In this document: in pieces, positions 1 to 9,670 of the stretch
Layout of the letters: each line of letters starts with the position of its first letter
Position numbering within the stretch: position 1 is the first letter of the stretch
From: Mycobacterium sp. D16Q13
Lineage (GTDB): Bacteria > Actinomycetota > Actinomycetes > Mycobacteriales > Mycobacteriaceae
Direction of reading: 5' to 3'
Length of the DNA stretch: 64,000 nt
Assembly: GCF_002013375.1 (NCBI RefSeq)
Contig: NZ_MAEW01000001.1
Span: 124,001-188,000, forward strand
Translations under genes and position numbers: made by a program
The notes under the pieces: generated by a model
Told to the model about the DNA's origin: nothing
Databases searched by the model: none
The model's input: only the letters and a program-made list of their open reading frames with translations

Positions 1-2
1 AG

Positions 3-233
3 TCGATGAATGGCGTGTTTCACGGACCACGACTTCGCGAGCTCGATGCCAAGTACGGCGGTTCGATCATCGATGCGCAGATCGAGCGCGCGGTCGCCGG
101 CGCGCCGTGGCCGCAGGATCTGCTCGCGGACATCACAGGTTTGACCACCGAGGATTTCGAGATTGTCGACGCGGAGGAACGCGACATCGATCAGAGTCTG
201 GATTTGGTTTCCATAGCGGTGATAGACCGGTGA
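3..233 (+). CDS. SAM methyltransferase, C-terminal part (Rv3030-like)
   Basis: Only the last 76 codons are inside the window; the reading frame is open from the first bases and ends at TGA 231-233. The visible tail contains FHGPRLRELDAKYGGSIIDAQIERA and then acidic sequence, with no complete motif. The identity comes from context: it lies 7 bases before a GH57 gene and a GT gene in the order of Rv3030-Rv3031-Rv3032, the M. tuberculosis block tied to 6-O-methylglucose lipopolysaccharide. The Rv3030 product is a class I methyltransferase. The SAM-binding part lies upstream of the window, so the assignment is by synteny and remembered tail similarity, not by a catalytic motif. Confidence 0.6.
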   Translation, partial: SMNGVFHGPRLRELDAKYGGSIIDAQIERAVAGAPWPQDLLADITGLTTEDFEIVDAEERDIDQSLDLVSIAVIDR

Positions 234-240
234 TCCCGTG

Positions 241-1800
241 ATGGAGTCGAAGAAGCCTATTCCGGGCCTGTTCACCATGGTGCTGCACACGCACCTGCCG
301 TGGCTTGCCAATCACGGCCGCTGGCCGGTCGGCGAGGAGTGGCTATACCAATCCTGGTCAGCCTCGTATTTGCCGTTGTTCAAGGTGTTACGGACGCTGG
401 CGGCAGAGGGCCGGGAGAGCCTGATCACCCTCGGCATCACCCCGGTCGTAGCCGCGCAGCTCGACGACCCACACTGCCTGACCGGGCTGCACAGCTGGCT
501 GGCCAACTGGCAGTTGCGCGCCTTCGAGGCGGCGACCATCACGAGCACCGACGCAGAGCCCGGCACCGCTTCGAGCCCGGAGATGTTGCGGGCCTTTGGC
601 GTTCGCGAATACCGCAGCGCCACAGACGCCCTCGACGAATTCGACCGGCACTGGCGCCACGGCGGTAGCGGCCCGCTGCGCGGCCTCATCGATGCGAAAG
701 CCATTGAACTGCTGGGCGGCCCGCTCGCACATCCGTTCCAGCCGCTGCTACACCCCCGGCTGCGCGAATTCGCGCTGCGCGAGGGGCTGGCCGATGCCGC
801 ACAGCGTTTCGGTCATGCACCTTCCGGCATCTGGGCGCCCGAATGCGCCTATGCCCCGGGCATGGAGGAGGGCTACGCGGCGGCCGGGGTCAACCACTTC
901 ATGGTGGATGGCCCGTCCCTTCAGGGTGACACCTCACTGGGCCGTCCCGTGGGCGACTCAGATGTGGTTGCGTTCGGACGCGATCTGACGGTGAGTTACC
1001 GCGTGTGGTCACCCAAGTCCGGATACCCCGGCCATGCCGCGTACCGCGACTTCCACACCTATGACCATGACACCGGCCTCAAGCCCGCCCGGGTCACCGG
1101 GCGCAACGTGGCTCCGGAAGCCAAGGCGCCGTACGACCCTGAGCGTGCCGACGCCGCGATCGACGTCCACGTCCGCGACTTCGTGGATACCGTGCGCCAG
1201 CGCCTCATCGCCGAGTCCGACCGCATCGGGCGGCCCGCGCATGTCATCGCCGCGTTCGACACCGAACTGTTCGGCCATTGGTGGTACGAGGGGCCGATAT
1301 GGCTCGAGCGTGTGCTGCGCGCCCTGCCCGAAGCCGGTATCCATGTGGGCACCCTGGAGCAGGCCCGCGAACAGGGCTACGTGGGCAAGCCGTTCGACCT
1401 ACCTGCCAGCTCATGGGGTTCCGGTAAGGACTGGCATGTGTGGAACGGCGAGAAGGTCGCCGACCTCGTGCAGCTGAACAACGAGGTGGTCGACACCGCC
1501 CTCACGGCGGTGGACAAGGCTCTGGGTGAACAACCCGCGCCGCACACCCGGAATCGGGTGGCCGATCAGATCTTGCGCGAGGCACTGCTGACGGTATCCA
1601 GCGACTGGCCGTTCATGGTCAGTAAGGATTCGGCCGCCGATTACGCGCGTTACCGCGCTCATCTGCACGCACACGCCACCCGTGAGATCGCCGACGCGCT
1701 GGCGGGCGGTCGGCACGATGCGGCAGTCCGATTGGCGGACGGCTGGAATCGCGCGGACGGGCTGTTCGGCGCGCTTGATGCTCGGAGGCTGCCACGATGA
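241..1800 (+). CDS. GH57 glycoside hydrolase / alpha-1,4-glucan branching enzyme (Rv3031-like)
   Basis: 519-residue cytosolic glycoside hydrolase family 57 protein, close to the usual mycobacterial length of about 526. The N-terminus has the GH57 hallmark LHTHLPWLANHGRWPVGEEW. The probable catalytic nucleophile is Glu201 in WAPECAYAPG and the probable acid/base is Asp340 in AFDTELFGHWW. The C-terminal half looks like the branching-enzyme helical domain (ASSWGSGKDWHVWNG). It likely introduces alpha-1,6 branches in methylglucose lipopolysaccharide or a related glucan, working with the next gene. A GTG at 238 directly precedes the ATG and is an equally possible start. It follows the methyltransferase by 7 bases and lies 28 bases before the glycosyltransferase, so the three are probably co-transcribed. 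Confidence 0.88.
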   Translation: MESKKPIPGLFTMVLHTHLPWLANHGRWPVGEEWLYQSWSASYLPLFKVLRTLAAEGRESLITLGITPVVAAQLDDPHCLTGLHSWLANWQLRAFEAATITSTDAEPGTASSPEMLRAFGVREYRSATDALDEFDRHWRHGGSGPLRGLIDAKAIELLGGPLAHPFQPLLHPRLREFALREGLADAAQRFGHAPSGIWAPECAYAPGMEEGYAAAGVNHFMVDGPSLQGDTSLGRPVGDSDVVAFGRDLTVSYRVWSPKSGYPGHAAYRDFHTYDHDTGLKPARVTGRNVAPEAKAPYDPERADAAIDVHVRDFVDTVRQRLIAESDRIGRPAHVIAAFDTELFGHWWYEGPIWLERVLRALPEAGIHVGTLEQAREQGYVGKPFDLPASSWGSGKDWHVWNGEKVADLVQLNNEVVDTALTAVDKALGEQPAPHTRNRVADQILREALLTVSSDWPFMVSKDSAADYARYRAHLHAHATREIADALAGGRHDAAVRLADGWNRADGLFGALDARRLPR

Positions 1801-1828
1801 AAACGATCTTCGCCCGAGAGGCTCATCA

Positions 1829-3073
1829 ATGAGAATCCTGATGGTCTCGTGGGAGTACCCACCCGTGGTTATCGGCGGGCTGGGCAGGCACGTGCATCAC
1901 CTGTCGACCGAACTGGCCGCGGCCGGACACGAGGTGGTGGTGCTCACCCGTCGCCCATCAGGCACAGACCCGGCGAGCCACCCGACGTCCGACGAGATCT
2001 CCGAAGGTGTCCGGGTGGTCGCAGCCGCCGAGGATCCACACGATTTCGACTTCGGCACCGACATGATGGCCTGGACGCTGGCCATGGGGCATGCGATGGT
2101 GCGCGCCGGACTGGCCTTGGGCTTCAAGGGGTCCGGCGATTGGCGCCCCGACGTGGTCCACGCGCACGACTGGCTGGTGGCCCATCCGGCGATAGCCCTC
2201 GCCGAGCACTTCGACGTACCGTTGGTATCGACGCTGCATGCCACCGAGGCCGGCCGGCATGGCGGCTGGGTATCCGGACGGATCAGCCGGCAAGTGCATT
2301 CGGTGGAATGGTGGCTGGCCCGCGAATCGGACTCGCTGATCACGTGCTCGGCCTCGATGCTCGACGAGGTAACTCAGCTGTTCGGGCCGGAACTACCGCA
2401 GGTTCATGTCATCCGCAACGGAATCGACGTCACCCGTTGGGTTTTCGCTTCCCGTCTACCCTCTGACGGATCCGCGCCGGTGCTGCTTTTCGTCGGACGG
2501 CTCGAGTACGAAAAGGGCATCCACGATGCCATCGCGGCGCTGCCCAAGATCCGCCGCTCGCACCCGGGAACGGTGTTGGCGGTCGCGGGCGATGGCACGC
2601 AGCAGGATTGGCTCCTCGAACAGGCACGCAAGCACAAGGTCGTCAAGTCCGTTCAGTTCCTGGGCAACCTTGACCACGAGGGTCTGTTGCAATGGCTGCA
2701 TCGCGCGGACGCCATTTTGTTGCCCAGCCATTACGAGCCGTTCGGCATCGTGGCGCTGGAGGCGGCGGCCGCGGGTACTCCCCTGGTGACCTCGACCGTC
2801 GGCGGGCTGGGCGAAGCCGTCATCGACGGAGAGACCGGATTGTCCTTCGCCCCCCGTGATGTGGCAGGCATCGCGGACGCGGTCAAACGCACCCTGGATG
2901 ACCCGGCCGCTGCCGCAGAGCGGGCCGTGGCGGCACGGGCCCGGCTCACCGCGGACTTCGACTGGGCCACCGTCGCCGACGAGACGGCTCAGGTGTATTT
3001 GGCTGCCAAACGCCGCGAACGGGAACCTTTGGGCCGCAGCGTTATCGTCGAGCGTCCGCTGCCGGACCGCTAA
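1829..3073 (+). CDS. GT4-type alpha-glucosyltransferase (Rv3032-like)
   Basis: 414 residues, the same length as Rv3032, a GT-B alpha-1,4-glucosyltransferase that elongates methylglucose lipopolysaccharide and contributes to glycogen/capsular glucan. Visible features: N-terminal GT-B loop WEYPPVVIGGLGRHVHHL, donor-site region LLFVGRLEYEKGIHDAI, and the EX7E motif in HYEPFGIVALEAAAAGTPLV. The start was chosen at MRILMVSWEYPP because it gives the family length; an upstream in-frame start would run back into the GH57 gene. It forms an operon with the preceding GH57 gene. Followed by a 91-base gap before the reductase gene. Confidence 0.9.
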   Translation: MRILMVSWEYPPVVIGGLGRHVHHLSTELAAAGHEVVVLTRRPSGTDPASHPTSDEISEGVRVVAAAEDPHDFDFGTDMMAWTLAMGHAMVRAGLALGFKGSGDWRPDVVHAHDWLVAHPAIALAEHFDVPLVSTLHATEAGRHGGWVSGRISRQVHSVEWWLARESDSLITCSASMLDEVTQLFGPELPQVHVIRNGIDVTRWVFASRLPSDGSAPVLLFVGRLEYEKGIHDAIAALPKIRRSHPGTVLAVAGDGTQQDWLLEQARKHKVVKSVQFLGNLDHEGLLQWLHRADAILLPSHYEPFGIVALEAAAAGTPLVTSTVGGLGEAVIDGETGLSFAPRDVAGIADAVKRTLDDPAAAAERAVAARARLTADFDWATVADETAQVYLAAKRREREPLGRSVIVERPLPDR

Positions 3074-3164
3074 CCTCCATTCTGCGAGCAGACAACTGGT
3101 GCACGCAAAACCCTGAGATACCTGTGCAATACACGTCTGTTCGGCGAAAGAAGGGACTGACACC

Positions 3165-6100
3165 ATGACCGATGCGGCGGCCCTCGCGGCGAAGCTGGTC
3201 GAGTCCGATCCCCAGTTCCGGGCGGCCATCCCCGACCCTGAGGTGATGGACTCCTTGCTGGTACCAGGACTGCGGCTGTCGCAGGTACTGCACGCCCTAC
3301 TGACCGGCTATGCCGACCGGCCGGTCATGGGTTTCCGGTCCCGCGAATCGGTCGTCGACCCCGCCACCGGCCGCACGGTCGATCGGCTGCTCCCCGCCTT
3401 CGAGACGATCACCTATGGAGAACTCCGCGAGAACATCTCGGCCATCCTCGCCGAGTGGCAGCACGGCCCCAACGCCATCGGTGCCGACGACTTCGTTGCC
3501 ACCATCGGCTTCTCCAGCCCCGACTACGTCACCCTCGACCTTGCCACGCTCATGAACGGGTCGGTATCGATTCCACTGCAACACAACGCATCAGTGGCCC
3601 AGCTGCGCATGATGTTGGAGGAGACCAGTCCGCGGCTGGTGGCGGCGAGCGCTGACAGCCTCGATCTCGCGGTGCAGGCAGCACTGGGGCTTACGGATCT
3701 GCGGCGGGTGGTGGTGTTCGACTACCGGCCCGAGACCGACGATCACCGCGAGAAGCTGGCCGCGGCACGGGACCGCCTACGGGAAGCCGGTATGGAGGTC
3801 GTCGTAGAGCCGCTCGCGGAAGTCATCGCGAAGGGACGGCGGCTGCCCGAGCCCGTGTTGTACACGGCCGGCGATGATCAGCGCACGGCGCTGATCATGT
3901 ACACCTCCGGCAGTACCGGCGCACCCAAGGGCGCGACGTTCACCGAGTGGACGGTGACCCGTTTCTGGTCCTCGGGTGCGGCACCCAACCGGGACACCCC
4001 GATCATCAACGTCAACTTCCTGCCGCTCAACCACCTCGCGGGCCGAGTGGGGCTTCTGACCGCCTTCATTCCCGGCGGCACGTGCTACTTCGTTCCGGAG
4101 AGCGATCTATCCACACTCTTCGAGGACTGGCAGCTGGCACGCCCCACTCATATGGGCGTGGTGCCGCGAGTGGTCGACATGCTCTTTCAGCATTACCAGA
4201 CCCGTGTCGACGCACTCATGGCCGAAGGAGCCGATGCAGCGTCTGCCGATCGCACGGCCAAAACCGAACTGCGCGAAGAGGTTCTCGGAGGGCGCGTGGT
4301 CGCGGGCATGCTCGCCACGGCGCCGCTGTCCCCCGAGATGAAGACCTTCCTGGAATCCTCCCTCAACTTCCACCTACTCGATCTGTACGGCCTGACCGAG
4401 GTAGGCGGGGTGTTCCGGGATGGCAAGATCTCCCGCCCCCCGGTACTCGACTACAAACTCGTCGACGTCCCCGAGTTGGGGTACTACACCACCGATAAGC
4501 CCCATCCCCGTGGCGAATTGCTGGTCAAGAGCGCCACCGCGACACCCGGGTACTACAAGCGCCCCGATGTCACCGCCGAGGTGTTCGACGCCGACGGCTA
4601 TTACCGAACTGGCGACGTCATGGCCGAGATCGCGCCCGACGAGCTGGTGTACGTGGACAGGCGCAACAACGTCATCAAGCTCGCCCAAGGCGAGTTCGTC
4701 GCGGTGGCGAACCTGGAGACGGTGTATGTCGGCGCACCGCTGGTTCGCCAGATCTTCGTCTACGGCAACAGCGAACGCGCGTACCTATTGGCGGTCATCG
4801 TGCCCACCGAAGAGACACTGCAGCGTTACACCAATTCGCCCATCGACATGAAGAACTCGATCCGGGAGTCGCTACAGCGGACCGCTCGCGCCAACCATCT
4901 GCACTCGTACGAACTTCCGGCCGACTTCATCATCGAAACCACCCCGTTCACGATCGAGAGCGGCATGCTCGCGGCCGTGGGTAAACCGATACGCCCCAAG
5001 ATGATCGAGCACTACGGCGGTCGGCTTGAACAGCTATATGCCGACCTCGCCGAGGCCCGCGTCCAAGAGCTACGGCAGCTGCGCGATACCGCACAGCAGC
5101 GACCGATCATCGAGACCGTCACCGAGGCCGCCCAGGCACTGCTCGGCATGTCCTCGGACGCGGTGCGTCCCGACCACCATTTCATCGATCTCGGCGGAGA
5201 CTCGCTGTCGGCGTTGACCTTTTCCAACCTGCTGCGCGATTTGTTCGACGTCGACGTGCCGGTCGGTGTGATCACCGGTCCCGCAGCTGATCTGCGCAAG
5301 CTCGCCGCCTATATCGAGACCGCCCGCGAGAGCAATGTGGCCACCGCGGCCAGTGTGCACGGACCGGACGCGGCCGTCATCAACGCGGATGAGCTCACTC
5401 TCGACAAATTCATCGACGCCGAGACGCTCGGCAATGCCTCCACACTTCCCGCCCCCTCCAGCGCCGTGCACACGGTTCTCCTCACCGGGGCCAACGGGTA
5501 TCTCGGCAGATTCCTGTGCCTGGAGTGGCTGCAGCGGTTGGCACAGTCCGATGGACAACTGATCTGTCTGGTTCGTGGCGATGACAACGACGACGCCCTC
5601 GCCCGTCTTGAGGCTGCATACGGCGACACCGATCAGACACTGCTCGACGAATTCCGCGCGCTGGCTCGGCGACATCTGCGGGTAGTCGCCGCCGATATCG
5701 CCCAGCCCCGCCTCGGGGTAGATGACGTGACCTGGGAGCAATTGGCTCGCGACGTCGACAAGATCGTCCATCCCGCCGCACTGGTGAACCACGTGCTCCC
5801 CTACAGCCAGCTGTTCGGCCCCAATGTCTTTGGCACGGCAGAGGTTATCCGCTTGGCGCTGACGACGCGAATGAAGCCGGTGACCTACCTGTCAACGATG
5901 GCAGTCGCCATGGCGGTGCCCAATTTCGACGAGGACGGCGATATCCGCACGGTGAGCCCGACTCGCCATATCGGCGCGGGTTACGCCAACGGTTATGCCA
6001 ATAGCAAGTGGGCCGGCGAGGTGCTCCTGCGGGAGGCGCACGATCTATGCGGCCTGCCGGCCAGCGTCTTCCGCTCCGACATGATCCTCACCCACCGTCT

Positions 6101-6662
6101 GTACAGCGGTCAGCTCAACGTCACCGATGCCTTTACCCGCATGCTGCTGAGCCTCGTCCTCACCGGAATCGCACCGCGCAGCTTCTACCAAGGCGGCTCC
6201 GACGGAGACCGTCCGCGAGCGCATTACGAAGGGCTGCCGGTGGATTTCGTCACCGAGGCGATCACCACCCTGGGGCTGGCCAACTCCGAGGGATTCCGCT
6301 CGTACGACGTCATGAACCCGCACGACGACGGCATATCCGTAGACACCTTCGTCGACTGGCTTATCGAAGACGGTCACACCATCGACATCATCGACGACTA
6401 TGACGAATGGCTGTCCCGCTTCGAGACGGCGCTACGGGGCCTGCCGGACGAACTGCGGCGCAGCTCGGTGCTTCCCCTCCTGGACGCCTATCGCGCGCCG
6501 GGCCACCCGCGGCGCGGCGCCGATACCCCTACCGACATGTTCCGGAAGGCAGTGCAGGACTACAAGATCGGCACCGACGGCGACACCGCCGACATTCCAC
6601 ATATCGACCGCGCGCTCATCTCCAAGTACATATCGGATCTACGCGCGCACGGGTTGCTGTAA
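3165..6662 (+). CDS. car: carboxylic acid reductase (A-T-R three-domain)
   Basis: 1165-residue multidomain enzyme that reduces carboxylic acids to aldehydes with ATP and NADPH; it needs a phosphopantetheinyl transferase. Domains in order: adenylation domain with P-loop LIMYTSGSTGAPKG near residue 242 and YRTGDV near 483; carrier domain with the phosphopantetheine serine in DLGGDSLSALTF near 677; reductase domain with Rossmann motif LLTGANGYLGRFL near 773 and the YxxxK pair in GYANSKWAGE. Full-length and intact. The RBS GAAAGAAGGGA precedes ATG 3165. It is of the Rv2590 (FadD9) class. In M. tuberculosis Rv3032 is not followed by such a gene, so this is a lineage-specific insertion. The natural substrate is unknown; fatty or aromatic acids are possible. 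Confidence 0.93.
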   Translation: MTDAAALAAKLVESDPQFRAAIPDPEVMDSLLVPGLRLSQVLHALLTGYADRPVMGFRSRESVVDPATGRTVDRLLPAFETITYGELRENISAILAEWQHGPNAIGADDFVATIGFSSPDYVTLDLATLMNGSVSIPLQHNASVAQLRMMLEETSPRLVAASADSLDLAVQAALGLTDLRRVVVFDYRPETDDHREKLAAARDRLREAGMEVVVEPLAEVIAKGRRLPEPVLYTAGDDQRTALIMYTSGSTGAPKGATFTEWTVTRFWSSGAAPNRDTPIINVNFLPLNHLAGRVGLLTAFIPGGTCYFVPESDLSTLFEDWQLARPTHMGVVPRVVDMLFQHYQTRVDALMAEGADAASADRTAKTELREEVLGGRVVAGMLATAPLSPEMKTFLESSLNFHLLDLYGLTEVGGVFRDGKISRPPVLDYKLVDVPELGYYTTDKPHPRGELLVKSATATPGYYKRPDVTAEVFDADGYYRTGDVMAEIAPDELVYVDRRNNVIKLAQGEFVAVANLETVYVGAPLVRQIFVYGNSERAYLLAVIVPTEETLQRYTNSPIDMKNSIRESLQRTARANHLHSYELPADFIIETTPFTIESGMLAAVGKPIRPKMIEHYGGRLEQLYADLAEARVQELRQLRDTAQQRPIIETVTEAAQALLGMSSDAVRPDHHFIDLGGDSLSALTFSNLLRDLFDVDVPVGVITGPAADLRKLAAYIETARESNVATAASVHGPDAAVINADELTLDKFIDAETLGNASTLPAPSSAVHTVLLTGANGYLGRFLCLEWLQRLAQSDGQLICLVRGDDNDDALARLEAAYGDTDQTLLDEFRALARRHLRVVAADIAQPRLGVDDVTWEQLARDVDKIVHPAALVNHVLPYSQLFGPNVFGTAEVIRLALTTRMKPVTYLSTMAVAMAVPNFDEDGDIRTVSPTRHIGAGYANGYANSKWAGEVLLREAHDLCGLPASVFRSDMILTHRLYSGQLNVTDAFTRMLLSLVLTGIAPRSFYQGGSDGDRPRAHYEGLPVDFVTEAITTLGLANSEGFRSYDVMNPHDDGISVDTFVDWLIEDGHTIDIIDDYDEWLSRFETALRGLPDELRRSSVLPLLDAYRAPGHPRRGADTPTDMFRKAVQDYKIGTDGDTADIPHIDRALISKYISDLRAHGLL

Positions 6663-6699
6663 ACGCGTCCGCGCGAAGATCAGCTGAACGCCGAGCGCT

Positions 6700-7620
6700 T
6701 CAGATTCCGACGATTCCGGTAAAGTTCCCGTCAACCTTGGCCAACGTCCGCTCGCCACTACCGTCGAGGTTGACTGCACGAATCTCGCCTGCCATATCGC
6801 TGACGTAGGCGATCCCGGCTTCCTTGTCCACCGCCAGACCGATCGCTTCCCCGAAGCCGGAGGCGAGGACCGTGACGTCGCCGCCTGACTGTCTCTGGGC
6901 GGGGATCTGGGCGCGGTTCAACGTATTTCCCAACGGGGGAGCTCCACGGTCGGTCCAGTAGATCACTCCGCCGTCAAGGTCCAGTTCGATGTCAATCGGC
7001 TCGGGCAGCCCGGCCCACAGCACCTCGATATCACGATTCTCCGGGGTCTGTCCGTCGGGAATCTCCAAGGAAGTCCGGAAAATTCGGCCATCTCCGCCCT
7101 TGGAAGGGCCCTTCTGCGTCCAGTACAGAAACCCGTTGCGCTCGTCAACCGTCAGTCCGACGCACTGATTGCGAACAGTATGTCGGTCCTGTTCGGCCGC
7201 CGCGACAACCACCTCGTCGCGCAGGCCGCTGCCGTCCAGCTGCACACTGCGGATGGCGGCTCCTTCACGATCGGACCAATACAGGCGCCCGAGTGACCAT
7301 GCGGCCGAAAGCTGTTTTCCGGTAACGAAACTTCCCGGCGGAAGGAGGTAGGAACGCCCACCGCCGTCGATTGCGGCCCGTTCGATGGAGCCGTTTTTGC
7401 CGTAGAAGTCGAGGTTCTCCTCGGTCGGGGACTCACCGGAGTCGGTGAGTGTGGGCACGCCCATGTTCGTCCAGTAAATGTTCTCCCGAGCGGGATCGAC
7501 CACTATGCCATCGGGCAGTTCGTTAAGTCCGGTAACCAGTTCCGTGAATCCTTCGCCCGACACGGGGAACTTCAGAACGGCTCTCTTGATCTGGTTCAGC
7601 GCCAACAGGTATCGAAACAT
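6700..7620 (-). CDS. YWTD-repeat beta-propeller protein
   Basis: 306 residues containing repeated LDL-receptor class B (YWTD) motifs spaced 40-60 residues: IYWTNMG, LYWSDREG, LYWTQKG, IYWTDRG and AYVSDMAG. This predicts a six-bladed beta-propeller. The start at ATG 7620 (MFRYLLALNQ) is preceded by AAGGGGAACAAG, a good Shine-Dalgarno sequence; a longer reading frame to 7701 has no such site. No signal peptide is evident from the chosen start. It is the last gene of a minus-strand run that begins with an MspA-like gene, but a 168-base gap separates it from the secreted protein upstream. Function unknown; YWTD propellers usually bind proteins or carbohydrates. Confidence 0.75.
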   Translation of the reverse strand: MFRYLLALNQIKRAVLKFPVSGEGFTELVTGLNELPDGIVVDPARENIYWTNMGVPTLTDSGESPTEENLDFYGKNGSIERAAIDGGGRSYLLPPGSFVTGKQLSAAWSLGRLYWSDREGAAIRSVQLDGSGLRDEVVVAAAEQDRHTVRNQCVGLTVDERNGFLYWTQKGPSKGGDGRIFRTSLEIPDGQTPENRDIEVLWAGLPEPIDIELDLDGGVIYWTDRGAPPLGNTLNRAQIPAQRQSGGDVTVLASGFGEAIGLAVDKEAGIAYVSDMAGEIRAVNLDGSGERTLAKVDGNFTGIVGI

Positions 7621-7788
7621 CTTGTTCCCCTTAGCAAGTTGTGCCCATTCCCATTGTTCACCACACAAGATGCATCCGGCGATGGTCGCCGAAGACTGCA
7701 TCCAGTTAGCTTCCGGAGCACAATTCCCACAGAGCTAGCCAGATCATCCGGCGCTCCGGCGCATCGTGATGAAGAGCCACCAACCACA

Positions 7789-8499
7789 TCAGATATAACA
7801 GCTGTTCAAGATCAGAGCGTAGGCCTTGGACCAAGAATCCAGAAGCTGCGCCAGACGAGCCGCCCATTCCGCGGTGGCCGGCTTCGTGAGGTCCTGACTG
7901 CGGCGTTCGGTGTACAGCGTGCTCATCGCGATCACCGTGTTTTTGAACATTTCAAACTTGTTCTTCTCGCGAGCATTCTCAAGGTTCGCACTAGCGCTCA
8001 CCGCCAAGCTGACGATGCTATTGAACAACCGAAGGTCGCTCTCGACAACCAGTTCCCCTGATTCCTTCGTTGGAAAAGGATCCGAGACGGGAGCGATCCT
8101 GATCGCCAATGCGTCGATTCTCCCGGACGCGGACCGAATGATCTGGCAATCCTGCAGCGAGGCTGGGTCATCGGGTCGAGTGTCAGCTGCTGCCGGTGGC
8201 GCACCAGAATCATCAACTGGCGCCGGTGATACAGGCGCAGGTAGCTGCCCCGGAGCATCTTCGGCACGCGGCGTTGCCGAGCCTCCCGGAGGAGACAGTC
8301 CGGGACTAGGGTCCGGTAGCGGATCGATCGGTGGATCAGCCAACCAGCCAGACACGTCGCGGAGGGATGGAGACGACGCTTTGGCCACGTTGCCTCCAAT
8401 CCCTACCTGAACACCACCTAAGGCAAGCGAAACCACACACACCGCCATGCAACGGACGGTGTGGGCCAATATCTGACTCAATCGGCCTACGTGCTGCAT
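7789..8499 (-). CDS. secreted protein of unknown function with proline-rich region
   Basis: 236 residues, not recognised. The N-terminus has a hydrophobic segment (MAVCVVSLALGGVQVGIGG), probably a signal peptide or membrane anchor after a 17-residue leader. Residues about 50-110 are Pro/Ala-rich and look disordered (DPLPDPSPGLSPPGGS). The C-terminal 130 residues are helical and contain two cysteines (DCQIIRS and the near-terminal LNSCYI). The ATG is one base after the stop of the upstream proline-rich gene, which implies translational coupling and one operon with the MspA-like gene. Confidence 0.65.
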   Translation of the reverse strand: MQHVGRLSQILAHTVRCMAVCVVSLALGGVQVGIGGNVAKASSPSLRDVSGWLADPPIDPLPDPSPGLSPPGGSATPRAEDAPGQLPAPVSPAPVDDSGAPPAAADTRPDDPASLQDCQIIRSASGRIDALAIRIAPVSDPFPTKESGELVVESDLRLFNSIVSLAVSASANLENAREKNKFEMFKNTVIAMSTLYTERRSQDLTKPATAEWAARLAQLLDSWSKAYALILNSCYI

Positions 8500-8500
8500 A

Positions 8501-8914
8501 TTAGTTGCCCGGGAGCTTTAGCGGCGGTGCCTGAATGTGATTCGCGGGGAAGTCGGGGACAGGAAGACCTGTCATGTATCCCGGAAGGATTGCATTCGTC
8601 CCCGGACGATATCCGCTTGACCCCGTGCTGATTTCGCTAGCCAGCGGACCCAAACCACCGGGCACGTACCCCGGCACGATGCCGGGCTGCGGCGAGCTAA
8701 CACCCGGAGCCTGTCCCCCCGCATATGGGCTCATCTCGCCATAAATCGCCGCCCCAGGCGCGCCGGAATTGTACGGATTGAGATAAGGATTGGGCGCTGG
8801 CCCCGGTGCAGGCGCTGGTATCGGGTCCGCGTGAGCGAGCGCCGAACCAACCCCTAATCCAACCAAGCTCACCGACATAACCACGAACGCCGACCTCACT
8901 ACTAGCTTGTGCAT
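8501..8914 (-). CDS. small exported Pro/Gly/Tyr-rich protein
   Basis: 137 residues. A typical signal peptide is visible (SAFVVMSVSLVGLGVGSALAHADP, cleavage probably after AHA). The mature part is Pro/Gly/Asn/Tyr-rich (PIPAPAPGPAPNPYLNPYN, then GIVPGYVPGGLGP), with no cysteines and no known domain. Such low-complexity exported proteins are common in mycobacterial cell envelopes. It lies 57 bases after the MspA-like gene and one base before the 236-residue secreted protein, so it is probably the middle gene of a three-gene export operon. Function unknown. Confidence 0.65.
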   Translation of the reverse strand: MHKLVVRSAFVVMSVSLVGLGVGSALAHADPIPAPAPGPAPNPYLNPYNSGAPGAAIYGEMSPYAGGQAPGVSSPQPGIVPGYVPGGLGPLASEISTGSSGYRPGTNAILPGYMTGLPVPDFPANHIQAPPLKLPGN

Positions 8915-8971
8915 AGTGCTCCTAATCGCTTTACAGGAATTGAACTTCTGGCGACCAAAGTCTTGCCCACA

Positions 8972-9670
8972 CTAGATCTGAATGGGCTCGCCGTAAGTTG
9001 CCAACGAGGAGTGCGTGAAATCGGTCGTGATGCTCAGCAGCGTGAAAGACCGAACGGTAACCGGGCCTCCGCATGCGTCGATCTTGATATGCATGTTCCG
9101 CACCCGCAACCGCGCCTCACTGCCTCTGAGAGCCATGCTGTCCATCGGAATGGCGACAATTCCGCCGGGCCGCAATGTGAACTGCAACCCTCCATTGACG
9201 CCTGCGCCCGCGCCCACTGCGCCGAAGCCCGCACCAAACGGCCCTGGCCCACCGAAGACCCCGCCGACTCCACCGCCCACGCCAGCACCTACACTCCCAC
9301 CCAAAGTGATGCCCTGACTTAGATCGATCTGGCATCCCATCTGGTAACCGATGGTGAGCGATGCTGAGGTCACGGGGTTGCGTCCCTGACCGTTAATCTT
9401 TCCAACACCCGTGAACTGCACGAATGCTTCCCTCGAAAATGCCGTCGCAGCCAGATTCGGAACTGGGTTAACTTCCTCATCGAGTGTGCTTACTTCTATG
9501 CCCCAACCATCTTCGGTCCGATCAAGCAAATTCGAATCAGGCAGACCCTGCGCATTCGCTGTCACAGCGCTCGTGGCGAGCATCGCCAACACAGCGAAGA
9601 GACCCGAGACCGCCCGAATAGACCTGTGAGCCGACCTCCGTCGCCGAGTTGAATTCTTTAGCGGATTCAT
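8972..9670 (-). CDS. MspA-family porin-like exported protein
   Basis: 232 residues with a signal peptide (AVSGLFAVLAMLATSAVTANAQ). The mature chain resembles the MspA domain: an early WGIEVSTLDEEVNPVPNL segment, SREAFVQFTGVGKING, and the family signature SLTIGYQMGCQIDLSQGITLGG. A strongly Gly-rich stretch (about residues 140-180) follows, before a beta-rich end. MspA proteins form octameric outer-membrane channels; whether this divergent Gly-rich member is a pore is inferred. ATG 9670 was chosen over 9709 because GGAAAGGTGACG precedes it. First gene of a minus-strand operon with two exported proteins and divergent from a LysR regulator. Confidence 0.72.
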   Translation of the reverse strand: MNPLKNSTRRRRSAHRSIRAVSGLFAVLAMLATSAVTANAQGLPDSNLLDRTEDGWGIEVSTLDEEVNPVPNLAATAFSREAFVQFTGVGKINGQGRNPVTSASLTIGYQMGCQIDLSQGITLGGSVGAGVGGGVGGVFGGPGPFGAGFGAVGAGAGVNGGLQFTLRPGGIVAIPMDSMALRGSEARLRVRNMHIKIDACGGPVTVRSFTLLSITTDFTHSSLATYGEPIQI

